In this document: positions 11,431 to 23,368 of the stretch, in pieces
Numbering within the stretch: the first letter of the stretch is position 1
Layout: each line of letters starts with the position of its first letter
DNA from: Agapetus fuscipes
Taxonomy: Eukaryota; Arthropoda; Insecta; Trichoptera; Glossosomatidae
Direction: 5' to 3'
Length of the DNA stretch: 64,000 nucleotides
NCBI GenBank assembly: GCA_951799405.1
Contig: OX637351.1
Location: 10,262,251-10,326,250, forward strand
Program-made: the position numbers and the translations under genes
Notes under the pieces: generated by a model
Database searches by the model: none
The model's input: only the letters and a program-made list of their open reading frames with translations
What the model was told of the DNA's origin: nothing

Positions 11431-12114
11431 GTATGGCAATCGTGTGAGGTTGAAAAAAAAAGACTTCATTATTATTATTAGCTCAACAACAAAGATCATT
11501 TTTTTAACTTTAAAATTAACTCAAAATACGACATTTTATTTCCGATTGGTTTTCTAGCAGCCCTGCCTGTACTGCGCTTCCTCCAGAGTCGTAATAAGCC
11601 AGCTACTATGTCCAGTTTTAACTTCCCAATCCATCGGTATGCGGCAGTAAGTACGTGCATAGTCCACACCAACCAGTACCCGAGTGTAAACGACATTACT
11701 TCTAAAGCTAAAACTCAACCACAGGTGGGAGAGACGTAAACAGCGCCTCTTTACTTTCCCTACATTTGGTAAAGCTACGGTAGTTGAAACGTAAATATAT
11801 TTACTTAGGAATAGTTAGAAACTCGTTCAACTCTTCACTCGGATTTCATTCACTTACAATTTCACTTTTACTTTCACGGCACCTTTGGACAACCCTGTTT
11901 TTGAATACAATACATTTTGATAGCCCGGGAATTCCGCTGAATAAAAATAGTATTTTTTTTTAATACTTTAATTTTGAAGTATTTACTAGAAACTGGTTTC
12001 AAAACAGGACCTGTGAGTGTGAGTTGAAATTGAAATATTTTAATGCAAAAAATAAAGTTCTTTCAGAAAATTGTTATATATTTTAGAATAAATAAATTTC
12101 CGAATTAATTGGAA
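11431..12114. other. No gene seen
   Basis: AT-rich with short frames only. Nothing here matches a repeat family of this window. Confidence 0.4.
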
Positions 12115-12240
12115 TGACGGTCGTTTGACATATTCCAGTTTCGACATTTTCAGTTCATCCTCAGTCGTCTTGCAGAGAGAGTGCTTCTTGGAGACGTTAG
12201 CTACGTCGCCAACGAAACGTCAAGAATTTTAAAAGTTTTC
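12115..12240 (+). mobile_element. PLE-like terminal remnant
   Basis: It shares ACGGTCGTTTGACAT with 16932 and (one mismatch) 30539. A minus-strand CTGAGGA...GTCGAAAC motif is followed by a plus-strand ...CCAACGAAACGTC motif, so two degenerate hammerhead-like cores face each other. Confidence 0.45.
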
Positions 12241-12517
12241 CTAGAACGGTTAGTCTTATATATAACTGTAATTGTATTAATTATTGTCCTTTGCCTTTCA
12301 AAAAAATGACTCGTATAGAATCAAAGATGGCGATCTAGGTTTTTTTTTTAAATGAGATACAAAAAAAATTATATGAGCCGTATAAAACCAAAGGTGGAAA
12401 TCCTGTTTTTTGTTTTTTTTTTTTAAAAAAAGATGAAAACATAGAAAATTGTATAAATCCGTGTTCCCATATATTTCTTATTTTGAAACAAAATCCTAGA
12501 ATCCCGATTTAGTTCTA

Positions 12518-12618
12518 CACCCCTTACCTGTAAAAATAAATAGGTTCAATTCACCACATGTGACCCCTTTGGGGATAACGCGGCAAGAAGTTGCACTACA
12601 TGTGTAGCTTAGTTGTGT
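12518..12618 (+). mobile_element. SINE-G 3' fragment
   Basis: CCCCTTACCTGTAAAAATAA through GTGTAGCTTAGTTGTG only. Confidence 0.7.
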
Positions 12619-13196
12619 TTTTGTGTGTGTGACTCAAATGATAGTAATATAAAATATTATATTGAACGAAAGGCTCGAAAAAAATTAGGTTTGAAATTTT
12701 AGACTTCTCGATGCATTTTTACCAGCTGTTGTATATGTGTGCCTCTGTAGAGTACTCGCCCCTACTTAATTTTATTTTGTATCCATTGTTCAAATTGACA
12801 ACAGTACTGTTGATGGTCCATAGACAAAAACATTCCAACAGTGTTCACCAAACCAAGAAATTCCTAATGGCTCACTTTCTTCATGAGAAATGCCATCTCA
12901 ATATAATATGGTTAGGAAATGAGAAAAGTTGAAAATTAAACGATATGTGAGAAGTAAACAAAAACTGTCTAGACTCTAGAGAGAAGTGTTGGAAACGTCA
13001 ATTGCATCATTCCTCGTCGACGGATTCAAAATGGCGATTTCAAAATGGTCCAAATCGATGGTGAACAAAAACTGTCCAATTTAGTTTTTGTGACGCGATA
13101 CTATATAATATTATCTAGTATAATTGTAGCGAGCTGCCCACTTCACCGAAAAGCAAATTGAATAATGTGCAATAGTAAAAATAAGGAGGTCACAAT

Positions 13197-14033
13197 AACG
13201 CAACTAAAAACGCAACTAAGCTACACATATAGTGTAACTTCTTGCCTGCGTTATCCCCGAAGGGGTCGCATGTGGCGCTTCGGGACCTATTTATTTTTAC
13301 GGGTAAGGGGGCCGGCCTCACACTAACCACTTTCAGTTGATGTGGGGGTTTCCCAGCTCCCGTGGGGGCTGATTCACATTTCTTGTAATGGCAGTCGATC
13401 GCTCAGTTGGTAGAGTGCTTGCATTCCATGCCGTGAGCTCGGGTTCGAATCCCATCGAGGGTGTCAGAATTGATTTCCCGTTTCGGTGTTTATTTCAAAC
13501 CCCAATATAAAATACCGGCAAGGTTTACTCAGCCTTCACAATAAATAAATACCAGGCCTCTCGGGAGCTGGGAAACCCCCACTTCAACTGAAGTGGTTGG
13601 CGTAAGGCCGGCCCCCTTACCTGTAAAAATAAATAGGTTCAACTTGCCACATGCGACCCCTTCGGGGGTAACGCGGCAAGAAGTTACTCTATACGTGTAG
13701 CTTAGTTGCGTTGCGTTTTTGCTGAGTAAACCTTGAGATCGAACCCTTGCTCTCGGCACGGAATGCAAGCATTCTACCAATTGAGCTATCGACCTTTTTA
13801 CGAGCTTGGTCGTCGTCGCTAGAAAGCGCCAATTCTCAAGCAAGACCCAGTTGCTGTAAGGCTGGATGGACCTTTTGATGACTGGTCTTTGGTATAGGTT
13901 TATGAATTTTTCAACCCAGCGAAGAGCAAATTTGAAAATATAAAATGGTATACTTTTTGTGCTCCGCCGGGATTCGAAACCCCAACCTTCCATTTAAAGT
14001 CCGAAGTGTTGCCACTGAACTACGGATCGGTCA
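13197..14033 (-). mobile_element. Composite SINE split by a SINE-G insertion
   Basis: The composite runs from its SINE-G tail (13197) to the SINE-M head (about 14033), with the junction CGACCTTTTTACGAGCTTGG at 13791-13810. At about 13390 it is broken after CACATTTCTTGT and resumes at about 13726 with GCTGAGTAAACCTTGAG, exactly the sequence expected to be contiguous. Confidence 0.8.
13390..13725 (+). mobile_element. SINE-G, full length, inserted in a composite SINE
   Basis: Head CAGTCGATCGCTCAGTTGG, B box GGGTTCGAATCCC, full body with the TTTCCCGTTTCGGTG segment, and tail ending GCTTAGTTGCGTTGCG. It lies opposite to the host element. Confidence 0.82.
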
Positions 14034-14282
14034 AATGTATGAACATCACCGCACACACGCGAAAATCACAAGAGGAAATGACGACGCCATCTTTAATTTG
14101 TGCCTATTCTTTGCGGGTGCCAAACAGTGGTAAACAACCTCACCAAATGTGATCACAAAACAAAAAAGACCGGCGTAGGTTTGCTCAGCGCTCACAGTTG
14201 CGAATGCAGCGCACACAGGCTAATTGCGAAATTCCTAATTATTATGCGGAACGAATAAAAACAAACGTATGCATAGTAATCG

Positions 14283-14540
14283 CACTATCTATAATCTATA
14301 ATCTAAGTTGCAAGGATATATTCATTCAAAGCTCTCAGATGTATGCCCACAAAAAAACACGTGTAGTTCGCGCTTACAAATGCTGATTGTGTACTTACAA
14401 ATAAAATCCAAACCTCAAATGAACATGAGCCCTGCAACTCTTGCCGACATTCCCTGAAACAGGGGTGACATTGGCAAAGTGAACCATTTTTTACAGTATA
14501 GGTGGTCAGCCTCATACCAACCTATAAGTCAAGGAATACG
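14283..14540 (-). repeat. REP-A copy
   Basis: Complete. It is the first of four copies in 1.3 kb with mixed orientations. Confidence 0.85.
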
Positions 14541-14621
14541 AGTAATAAACTATCATTTTTATTGCACTATCATTTTTTAATAATATACCCGGGCGAATCA
14601 AAACTAATAAAAAATATATAC

Positions 14622-14875
14622 TTCCTTGACTTATAGGTTGGTATGCGGCTGACCACCCATGCTGTAGAAAATGTTTCACTTTGCCAATGTCACCCCTGTT
14701 TCAGGGAAGAACGTCAAGAGTTGCAGGGTGTATATCCATTGAGATTTGGGTTTTTATGTTGGAGGTTCACATGCGGCATGTGCAAGCGTGAACTTGTGCG
14801 TGTCTGCTTGTGAGAATGCATATAATGTGAACCCCCAATGTTACATATATTTGCAACTTAGATTAGATTAGATTA
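14622..14875 (+). repeat. REP-A copy
   Basis: Complete forward copy. The subfamily carries TTGGAGGTTCACATGCGGCA. Confidence 0.85.
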
Positions 14876-14927
14876 TTGTATGTGTAAGAGGTGATAAAAG
14901 TGACGTCACACGGTTCCTAAAGGTTCT

Positions 14928-15172
14928 TAATCTAAGCTGCAAAGATATATATCATTTAAGATTCATATTAAACGCATTTCCACAAGCAGACATGTATAAT
15001 TTCGCGCACACACATGCCGCATGTGGACCTACAATATAAAAAACCCAATCTCAAATGAACATAAGCCCTGCAACTCTTGCCGACCTTCCCTGAAACAGGG
15101 GTGACATTGGCAGAGTGAACCATTTTTTACAGTATAAGTGGTCAGCCTCATACCAACCTATAAGTCAAGAAA
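14928..15172 (-). repeat. REP-A copy
   Basis: Complete reverse copy. The subfamily has ATCATTTAAGATTCATATTA after the tail. Confidence 0.85.
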
Positions 15173-15307
15173 TGTCCTTTTAAATATTTTAGTCCTTCTC
15201 CCCTCACTCTTTCCTTGTATAATTAGGTTGTATTTTCCGATCCCGAAAACGCATACTTTATGTCGTCCACCATCTATTTCAGTTAAGTACATATACATAC
15301 TTAAGTC

Positions 15308-15572
15308 TTAATCTAATCTAATCTAATCTAAGCTGCAAAGATATATATCATTTAAGATTTATACTAAATGCATTCCCACAAGCAGATATGTATAATTTCG
15401 CGCTAACACATGCCGCATGTGGACCTACAATATAAAAACCCAATCTCAAATGAACATAAGCCTTGCAACTCTTGCCGTCCTTCCCTGAAACAGGGGTGAC
15501 ATTGGCAAAGTGAACCAATTTTTATATTATGGGTGGTCAGCCGCATAACAACCTATAAGTCAAGGAACATAC
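15308..15572 (-). repeat. REP-A copy
   Basis: Reverse copy of the same subfamily as the preceding one, with an (AATCT)4 tail at 15308. Confidence 0.85.
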
Positions 15573-15871
15573 ATGACAAATTACATTTTTTAAAATCAAA
15601 AAATATATACACAAACTATTATTCACCGTTTCTTTACATAATCCATATAATTATTTTGAGATAATAAACCGCACCGCATTTGTTGTAAAAGTCAACTTTA
15701 TTTTTAATTTGGCATGTATATATTTTTTGTGTTTAATATTCCTATAAACATTGAATAATTAATAATACAACGAATGAAAATAATGCAATTTTATGCATGG
15801 AGTTATAATTTTATGGCTATTTTCCAATACAATTAATTTAATATAAGTGTAAATCCATACAGTGTTTTTAT

Positions 15872-16089
15872 TAGACATTTTAGTTATCCGTTGAGCCCAC
15901 GCTTTGACAAACTAATGATGCATTTGTATGAAGACCTGTCAATCCAATATGACCGCAAGTGAACAGCTGATTAGTTTTCATACAAAACTTACCGAAATTC
16001 GGTAGGTAAGAATGACCGTGGTAATAAGACTTTCAGCCCAGGCATCATTAGTTTGTCAAAGCGTGGTCTCAACGGACGACTTAAATGTC
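15872..16089. mobile_element. Foldback with a MITE-P core
   Basis: Outer arms (about 15872-15922 and 16042-16089) are inverted copies centred on CCACGCTTTGACAAACTAAT. The interior (15930-16041) is a shortened MITE-P. Confidence 0.75.
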
Positions 16090-16931
16090 TAAGAATAGCC
16101 CTGATAGAAGTTTTACTCGGGGTGGCTCGGGGACAAGTTCGTTTGAATCAAACAAGTGTAAAATTATTATTTCACTTAATTAATTCACGTAGACGAGTTT
16201 TGCCTGTTTTCCAGACTCCAACAGCAATATTATATGGATTTTGTTATTAATGGCATTAACATGTCATGATGGGTGACTATAACAGGCGTTCAAATATGTT
16301 ACATCATTCGCATCGATTAACTTTTCCCCCGGTTTTTCAATACCTAAATAGTTTGACAATCCGGGGAAATAATGGCAGCACCCGCAAGGAATTCCTTTTT
16401 CAAAAACTTTTAAAAATGGAAACAACTTGCTGATTACAAAGTTCCATTAGGTTATTATTTCTTATCTTGTATTTGTGAGAAAGTTTTTCAAACCATGCTC
16501 TCTGGCTATTCGGATACAGGTATATTTCTGTAATCTTCGAAAATGTCATTTTTGTAAGCCAATGTTAATAGGGTGGGTCAGACGTTCATAAATACCTCAT
16601 TTTTATCTGGTTTCCGAGCTATTAAGTCGTACTAAATACATTACCCATCGCAGTTTCTCATCCATATACCTTCGCAGCAAAGCTCTTTCTTTTATTATGT
16701 TCCTATTACAATCATGTATGTATTTTAGAGCGAGTGTGGTCAGCCACGTCACCATCTTTAAAAATATTTATAACCGATTTCATAAATAAATGAGATTACA
16801 GTATTCGCACAATTTCACACCGCTATAATTTCTGGGTTAACGAAATTAAACCAAACTCATGCATGCAAAAAAAATACAAAAATAATGAGAGCTTCTGGCT
16901 GCTCACTACTACATTATTACATTTCAAATAG
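16090..16931. other. No gene seen
   Basis: Unique-looking AT-rich sequence. A 65-residue frame (16053-16250) starts inside the foldback and has no recognisable domain. Confidence 0.4.
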
Positions 16932-17060
16932 AGTTACGGTCGTTTGACATAATTACATATTATATTGGTCAATATTGATATTATACCGGTGCGTCTTCAA
17001 TCGTTATGCAAAAAGGGTGCCTCCTGAAGACGTTGGCTACGTTGAATAATGTAAGTTCTT
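16932..17060 (+). mobile_element. PLE-like terminal remnant
   Basis: It starts ACGGTCGTTTGACAT and ends CTCCTGAAGACGTTGGCTACG, resembling 30929-30955 but without the GAAAC half. Confidence 0.4.
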
Positions 17061-17399
17061 CCAAAATTATTCGTGTAATATCTGTTCGGGATTCTTGGCT
17101 CTGGCTGGATAATTTTTATTGTTTGGAAGTTAGGTGAGTTTGAGTGGCAGAAAAAGACCAGTTCTTGATGATGCAGCAACTTAATTTTTGATCTTGAAGA
17201 TACATGTTTACAGAGATAGTCTTTGAGCGAAAGCGTAAGGAAAAGAACACAAAAAACTATTTATTCGATTTTAGACTCTAAAAATATTATTATGTAAATA
17301 ACAAATACATATAAATGTTAGGTAGGTAGGTGTTTTAGTTATACTTATAGCCGATGAGAGTTGGAGTAATTATTATAGGTACCTAGGGTAAAGATATAA

Positions 17400-17670
17400 T
17401 CAAATTTATAAGTTTATTAAGTATTCAAGTTCTGGAAGGTTCCAGCAAAATTGGCTTCTAGTAACTACTATCTTTGGAGTATAAAGGGCTGCAAGCGGCT
17501 TGCAGGAGTCAGTCTACATACGACGCTCTATTTTTGAACAAGTAAGACAGTGTAAGTGAGCCATCTGTGAAATAAATGTGAATTGCTAAAGAATTGTAAA
17601 AGTGTAAAAAATAAATACAACTGTTAAATAAATCTAAGTGTAAAATAAATATCCTGTAAAGAAGACCAGT
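17400..17670 (+). promoter_or_regulatory. Possible solo LTR or promoter
   Basis: TATAAAG at about 17480 is followed about 30 bases later by an insect initiator-like GTCAGTC and then several AATAAA motifs. That order is common in insect LTRs. No terminal repeats or target duplication could be fixed. Confidence 0.35.
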
Positions 17671-18212
17671 TTTTTTTTAATTTACTTAAAGACTATTTGA
17701 ACCCTAAAACACACAAATATCCAAATGGGGTAATTAATCTTAAAAGTTAATGATATTATGAAAACAGATACCTACATTGTTTAGTTATTGGATAGATAAA
17801 TCTTCCATGCGTTATTTTTTACATGGAAAGTAGCAAAAAAGCCTAATGTAATTATTATAAAAGATGTTAGGTCGCTGACTGGTAGAAACACACGTACCGC
17901 AAATTGCCGCGGGCCTCAAGTGTCCGATTTTGTTTTGGTAGGTACATACGCACACTGTTCTGATTAAGTAATAGTGCCTATTCATAATATAATACGTGGA
18001 CACTAAGCGGGTCAGAGATAGTGAAGCTGCAAACAGGTAACTAATAAACAAAACCTGTAGGCCAGAGACAAAAACCATCTGCATTCAATCATTCTTCCAC
18101 AAATTCAAATTAGTTTTATAGATAAATTATACCGCCCCACCCTGTTGGGAGAGTTTCAAAATGTTGGCATGACGAATAACTTTGGGCCAATGTCACGGTA
18201 CAAATAATAATA
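17671..18212. other. No gene seen
   Basis: AT-rich. A 90-residue minus-strand frame (17812-18084) has no recognisable motif or splice context. Confidence 0.4.
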
Positions 18213-18460
18213 ATCTATAATCTAAGTTGCAGAGATATATTAACATTTAAGGCTCTCAAATGCATGCCCACAAACAAACACGTGTAGTTGGCTCTTACAA
18301 ATGCTGAATGTGTACTTACAAATAAATCCAAATCTCAAATGAACATAAGCCCTACAACTTTTGCCGACCTTCCCTGAAACAGGGGTGACACTGGCAAAGT
18401 GAACCATTTTTTACAGTATGGGTGGTCAGCCGCATACCAACCTATAAGTCAAGGAATAAA
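18213..18460 (-). repeat. REP-A copy
   Basis: Complete reverse copy of the ACGTGTAGTT subfamily, also seen at 14283 and, forward, at 37603. Confidence 0.85.
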
Positions 18461-18464
18461 TCTA

Positions 18465-19415
18465 AGTCAAGTAAATCTAATTTATGAAACTTAAAAAATC
18501 AAGAGTAAGATATAGCTTGTTAATAATTATTAATGGATGAATATTATAATTTTCTCAATAAAAGACAATATAATTCGACAATTTAATAATAAATGTAGCT
18601 TCATACATGCGTCGTACGAAATACCTCCGGACGAGATAAAGAGTGAAGGCAGGTATGAATTTTGTTAAAAAGATATATGCGATTTTTGCAGCATTGAATA
18701 GTGTCAATGGCGATTTTTGGTATGAGGTAATTGTATGCTCTTTTTAAAACAAGGATTCATTATGCTAAGTAAGTTGTTTTCGACAGTTTTTGTTTTATGA
18801 TAAATACGCTCAGGTATATGAAAAAAATGCAGTCAGTTAGTTATAATACATTTATGGATAATAATAAGTTATACCGTGCTATAAAAAAGACATAAAATAA
18901 AAGTAAATAATAAAAAATAGTTTTAATTGAAGTTTGGTACACTTATGTGAATGAATGGTTATTTTCGTATTTGTTTTGTAAATGTATCTAAACGTTTGTT
19001 TCGTATGTGTATGATCCTAATTTTTTCGGACTTAATATCATTTTAAGTGTAAAGCAATAAAACGAACAGATGGATTCAACCGGTGAAAAAGTTGAATATC
19101 ACTGGTGAAAAAGTGTTACACTCTACAAAAGAGCCGAAATTGCAATATTGAACGGTGTTCCATCAAAAACTTAACTACCTAAATAAATAAAAAACAAATA
19201 TACTTACACAAAAACACACAGATGGAAAACCACTGAGTTATTAAAAGAACTTTGAAGACAATGAGGTCGGAACATTTTTGAATTTGGAATTTTTCTCTCG
19301 GTGAGCAAACCTCAGTTTTGTATGAAACTGCCGTCCTTTTCAACCAATAACAAAAATTATGTATGCCTCTTCCCTCGGAACTCGGCCGGGTGACGATAAA
19401 ATATTGTCTATGCCA
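18465..19415. other. No gene seen
   Basis: Very AT-rich, no open frame of interest and no repeat recognised. Confidence 0.4.
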
Positions 19416-19417
19416 AT

Positions 19418-19632
19418 TCCTTGACTTTTAGGTTGGTATGAGGCTGACCACCCATACTGTTAAAACATGGTTCACTTTGCCTAAGTGTCCATTTTTCACG
19501 GAAGATCGGTAAGAGTTGCAGTTCTTATGTTCATTTGAGATTTGCGTTTTTATATTGTGATCGACATGCGACATGTGAAAGCGCGACCCTATACGTGTCT
19601 GCTTATGGGAATATCTTTGCAACATAGATTAT
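19418..19632 (+). repeat. REP-A, diverged
   Basis: TTCCTTGACTTTTAGGTTGG to TTTGCAACATAGATTATAG. The central hairpin is altered to GTGTCCATTTTTCACGG. Confidence 0.7.
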
Positions 19633-19639
19633 AGAATTC

Positions 19640-20635
19640 AAGTGCGGACTTCATTGAGTAAATATTATGTTGCGTTCTCCTAAGTGTATCAGGAACAAGG
19701 TACAGAAACGTTGGTACGCTCCTTTACGACAATTTCGAAAAAAAAAATACACAAAATGCAACACGACTTTTTCTTACATTTTTTCTGCACACTCTGTACG
19801 GTGTCCGAGTTTGCCAGATGAGAAGGTAAATAAAATAATTATGAAGAATGTTTGGTAGGTATAAAATAATAATTAATTAAGTATTTTTTTCGTGAGTGTG
19901 CAACGAGCTCTCACATGGGCACACCGACGAAAATAAACAAAATAATAAAAATGGCGCAAGTAGAAAGTGTGTGTGCCACTTTAGTCATTCAATAGAAGAA
20001 GAAAATATTATTAAGCGTCTCTCCGCGTCAACTAATTGTGGACTTTTCGTCAAATATTAAAAGTTTATTAATATTCTGAACGCACAGACAGAATATATTT
20101 AAAGAAATTGATTCAATATCGTAGGTCGTGAACTCGCTGTCAAAATTATTCCTTATCGAATGCTATAACGCCAAATTACATAATTTTAAAATTATTATGT
20201 CCATGAAAAATGCGAATTTACTGCTTTTCTCTAACCCAGATAAGAATACAAATTTAAATATTCAAGATTTTAATGTATAAATCACCATATCTACATTTTT
20301 ATTTGTAATTTTACTGAATATTTTACCGTTAAACTCCACATGAATTTTTAAAGACCTTGAAAGGAGGAAAAAATTGAACCAAATCGATTCATAAAAAATG
20401 TGAATACTTACACAAATAAAAGTAAGATTTGCAGTATTCTGAACAGTTCTTAGTCTACTTTATAACAAGGAACTGAAAATCAAGTAGAATTCCATAAACA
20501 AAAATGGTGTGCATAACACGACCGGGTTGCTAGGGTAAAGGCTTATTAATAAATTGTTATTGGATTCTAAGGAACATAGTTGCAAAAGCCTGTGACGATT
20601 GCCCGCAGAGAAAAAATAAAGTTTAAAGTAGGTAT
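19640..20635. other. No gene seen
   Basis: AT-rich. Short phrases such as CGACCGGGTTGCTAGGG (about 20519) recur at about 39498 and 39760, hinting at another low-copy repeat. Confidence 0.4.
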
Positions 20636-20639
20636 GAAA

Positions 20640-20835
20640 CTGGTTCACTTTGTCGAATTCCCCCCGGCATGAGGGGTACAATGTCAAGTGTTCAGTTGAG
20701 AAAAGGGTTTGACTTTGTCAAGTACATAATATGCAGCATACGCAGCATGTATAAGCACGAACTTGTCTGCTTGTGGGCATGCATTTAATATTTATCTACA
20801 ATGTTAATATATTTTTGCAACTTAAATAATAGATC
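20640..20835 (+). repeat. REP-A, strongly diverged
   Basis: CTGGTTCACTTTGTCG, GCATGTATAAGCACGAACTT and TTTTGCAACTTAAATAATAG mark a degraded copy. Confidence 0.5.
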
Positions 20836-20839
20836 TTCA

Positions 20840-21835
20840 GAAACCATACGTTTTTTTTCTAAGAATGTAAGATGGCATACAATGTATTGTTCGTACTTAA
20901 TAGTTTTTAATAAAAGGAAATCGACTGTTTGAATTGCATATTTATGTATGATTTCATATTCAAGGTATTTCCTGGATGGAAAGTGGGTAAGCTAGAAGGC
21001 ATTCTTTATGAAGGCTGGGCACACCACTTAGGCCGGTTCGAAAAATGTAGGTCCTGCTATCTCTTCGTTATAAAATGCTTAAAAATTGTAAGTGAGCGAA
21101 AACCAGTGCTGAATCAGATCTAGGCGGTATGACATCAGAGAGGAGTAAACAGTGAAACAACACATGGCTTAACTATTATTATTATTAGCAGAACCGTATT
21201 CGAGATAAAAAAAATAAGGTGAGATTTTTGCGGAGAGAAAAAAAGATTTCCAAGAAATTTGATTTAATAATAACTTAATAATGGATTATATTTTATGTTT
21301 AAAAAATAAAATCTGATTCTTTAACGTCTTTTAAAATGATATGTACGATGTTTGTACGTTAAATGGAGTCGGAACATTCTTAATTTATGTTTGGAATGAC
21401 AAGATGACATCACAAGTCTGAATAGGATCTTTAGCAATCAAAAACCAAAGGCAAAATGCTATTTAGTTAGCAAAACAGTGTCAATTTTTCTCGTTTTTTT
21501 AACTCCAAATAATGACAGTGATCTGATACCATACCTCAAAATACAATACATATAATTTTGGCACGATAATCAAAAAACTTGTTTAAAAAGTCTTTGTTGA
21601 CAAAGTCCTGATTGTATTAAATTACTCGTTAATGTACCTTAAATTTTGTATTGAGCCAAAAAATCGAAAAGTAGGTATAAAAAAGATTGTTCGAAAGTTT
21701 GAAAAGTTTGCATGTCAGGTGTGCCAATAGCTGTGAAAAAAAGCGTATTCCTAACAAATGGGGTTTCCCAATAAACGTGCAAAAATCCCCATATGAATAA
21801 TTAATAAACTATAGGGCAGCATCACGTGCAACACA
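20840..21835. other. No gene seen
   Basis: AT-rich. Downstream elongase exons were searched for here on the minus strand (HXXHH-type box) and not found. Confidence 0.4.
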
Positions 21836-21839
21836 TTAT

Positions 21840-22063
21840 TTTATTGAAAAATAAATAGCGATGTATTAAAAAGATAAATATTATAGAATAGTGCACACGG
21901 TATGATAAAGAAGTAAAAAAGAAGAATGGAGAAGGTCGGGTTATGTTTTCTTGAAGGCCACGGGTTTTTGCGAATATTTGGCAAGTCCGGCGCTGTAAGA
22001 ACGGTTCGCCATAGCTTTGTAGTCATTGGTCGAAAAAGAATGGGATGATTTCTTCCACTACCG
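21840..22063 (-). other. Small open frame with poly(A) signal, unassigned
   Basis: On the minus strand a frame is open from about 22063, passes an ATG at 22012 and stops at 21941 (23 residues from the ATG, ending QKPVAFKKT). AATAAA follows at 21845-21840. This could be a last exon or a microprotein, but the upstream sequence lacks a pyrimidine-rich acceptor. I do not recognise the peptide. Confidence 0.2.
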
Positions 22064-22145
22064 CCGCCACACCCACCCGGTATCAACCTAACCAACAATA
22101 ATCCATGACTTTATTTCAAGATTTATGAATGAAATCTGTACTAAC

Positions 22146-22327
22146 CTCGGTCTATTCTGCATCAGGTGTTGTCCAACGAAGATAAAGAGCATATACACGC
22201 CGACATAGTAAAAAGCCACGGTCCAGTTTTCCCGCATCCATTTCCTGGTCTCCTGATGGATGAATTGATTTTCGAAGTCGAAGATATAAGAGTAATTTGT
22301 GGTGGTGACAGTGTCCATGTAAGACAT
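22146..22327 (-). CDS. ELOVL6: ELOVL6/Baldspot-type fatty-acid elongase, first coding exon
   Basis: The exon starts ATGTCTTACATGGAC in a good context (AACATG) and encodes about 60 residues ending HLMQNRPR before a CCGAG|GTTAGT donor. NYSYIFDFENQF, TRKWMRENWTVAFYYVGVY and GQHLMQNRPR are characteristic of the N-terminus and first membrane helix of ELOVL6/Baldspot, ER enzymes that condense malonyl-CoA with C12-C16 acyl-CoA. The HXXHH catalytic box would lie on later exons, which I could not find downstream, so the gene continues beyond the window or across a very long intron. GGCX lies immediately upstream on the same strand. The gene symbol rests on this exon only. Confidence 0.88.
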
Positions 22328-22860
22328 GTTGGCGGGTTTACTGTCACAATTTAACACTGGATGCTACACTGGTTTCAATCCCGATTTAGCTAAGAAAGCG
22401 TGGAATATTAAGTTGTATTTATCCACGTTCGATTGCCTCTGGCAGCCGGCACGGGAAGGTCTAGTAATTTAACCTAAAAACTAATCCGCAGCATAACCTA
22501 TTTTCGCACACATCTGAATGGTATTATTGTCGACTGGCCGGGGGTTTGTTTGGTTTAACGGAACGTTCCTCGCGCCGCCTCGTAAACGAAATGTCATTTG
22601 AAATGTGTAGCGGCGTTTTATATGATTTGAATCGACGGTTGGCGGAGGAGATAACCTTGTGGGTTTGACAAGGCTCGGAGCCGAGCGTCGATGCTCTCGC
22701 CTCGCTTCACGTCCCGCACTGCGCACGCGCCACCTGTCAACGATTGATGACGTCACAGTTACTCCCCCAGACGGTGCTGTGAGCACAACAAAACAAAATT
22801 CCCAACTAATTTTCAATTCAATATTTTACCTACCACGAAGAACTATTCACACATCATAAA
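22328..22860 (-). promoter_or_regulatory. Probable promoter/5' UTR region of the elongase gene
   Basis: This block is clearly richer in G, C and CpG than its AT-rich surroundings and sits directly upstream of the elongase ATG. It contains the perfect palindromic cAMP-response element TGACGTCA at 22748-22755. No convincing TATA box is seen. Promoter function is inferred from position and composition. Confidence 0.5.
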
Positions 22861-23368
22861 CTTTATTGCATTTTTCTTCTTCTTTTTAATTCAGTTTCTA
22901 AAGAAAAAAAATACTTTCAATGTTTTCCAACTATGAATATATTTTTATTGAGTAAATTAAATATATTTTTATAAAATAAGTCATTTTAATGTCAGGTGAA
23001 ATACAAATAACTATGTATTCAAAATGTTCATAACTTTTATTAGCTGTAGTACCTATATTTGAGCAAAAAAATAAAACACACATTTTTCAGTTATTACTAA
23101 TTACTTAAGTACCTACATAATATTTATCTCTTTTCTGAATGAATGGAATAAAATCAATTTCATACAACTTCTCTCATTCAACGTTCACAAAAATAAATAA
23201 GAGTGATTTAATAAAGAAAATAAATGCAGCATATGAATTACTAAATATTCATTCAGGTATTTTTGTTTATCAGTTAAAATTTTTATGAAAAAATATATAT
23301 AATATTACTATTAAGTGACATAGCTGTTTTCTATGTATTTAGTTTACTTTTTGGGTATAGTAAGCAGT

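Noticed and set aside
14303..14515. Frames of 60-75 residues that recur with similar sequence (also 5298-5528, 44614-44841, 56636-57001)
   Set aside because: All are chance translations of REP-A copies in different frames and strands; none is conserved as a frame across copies.
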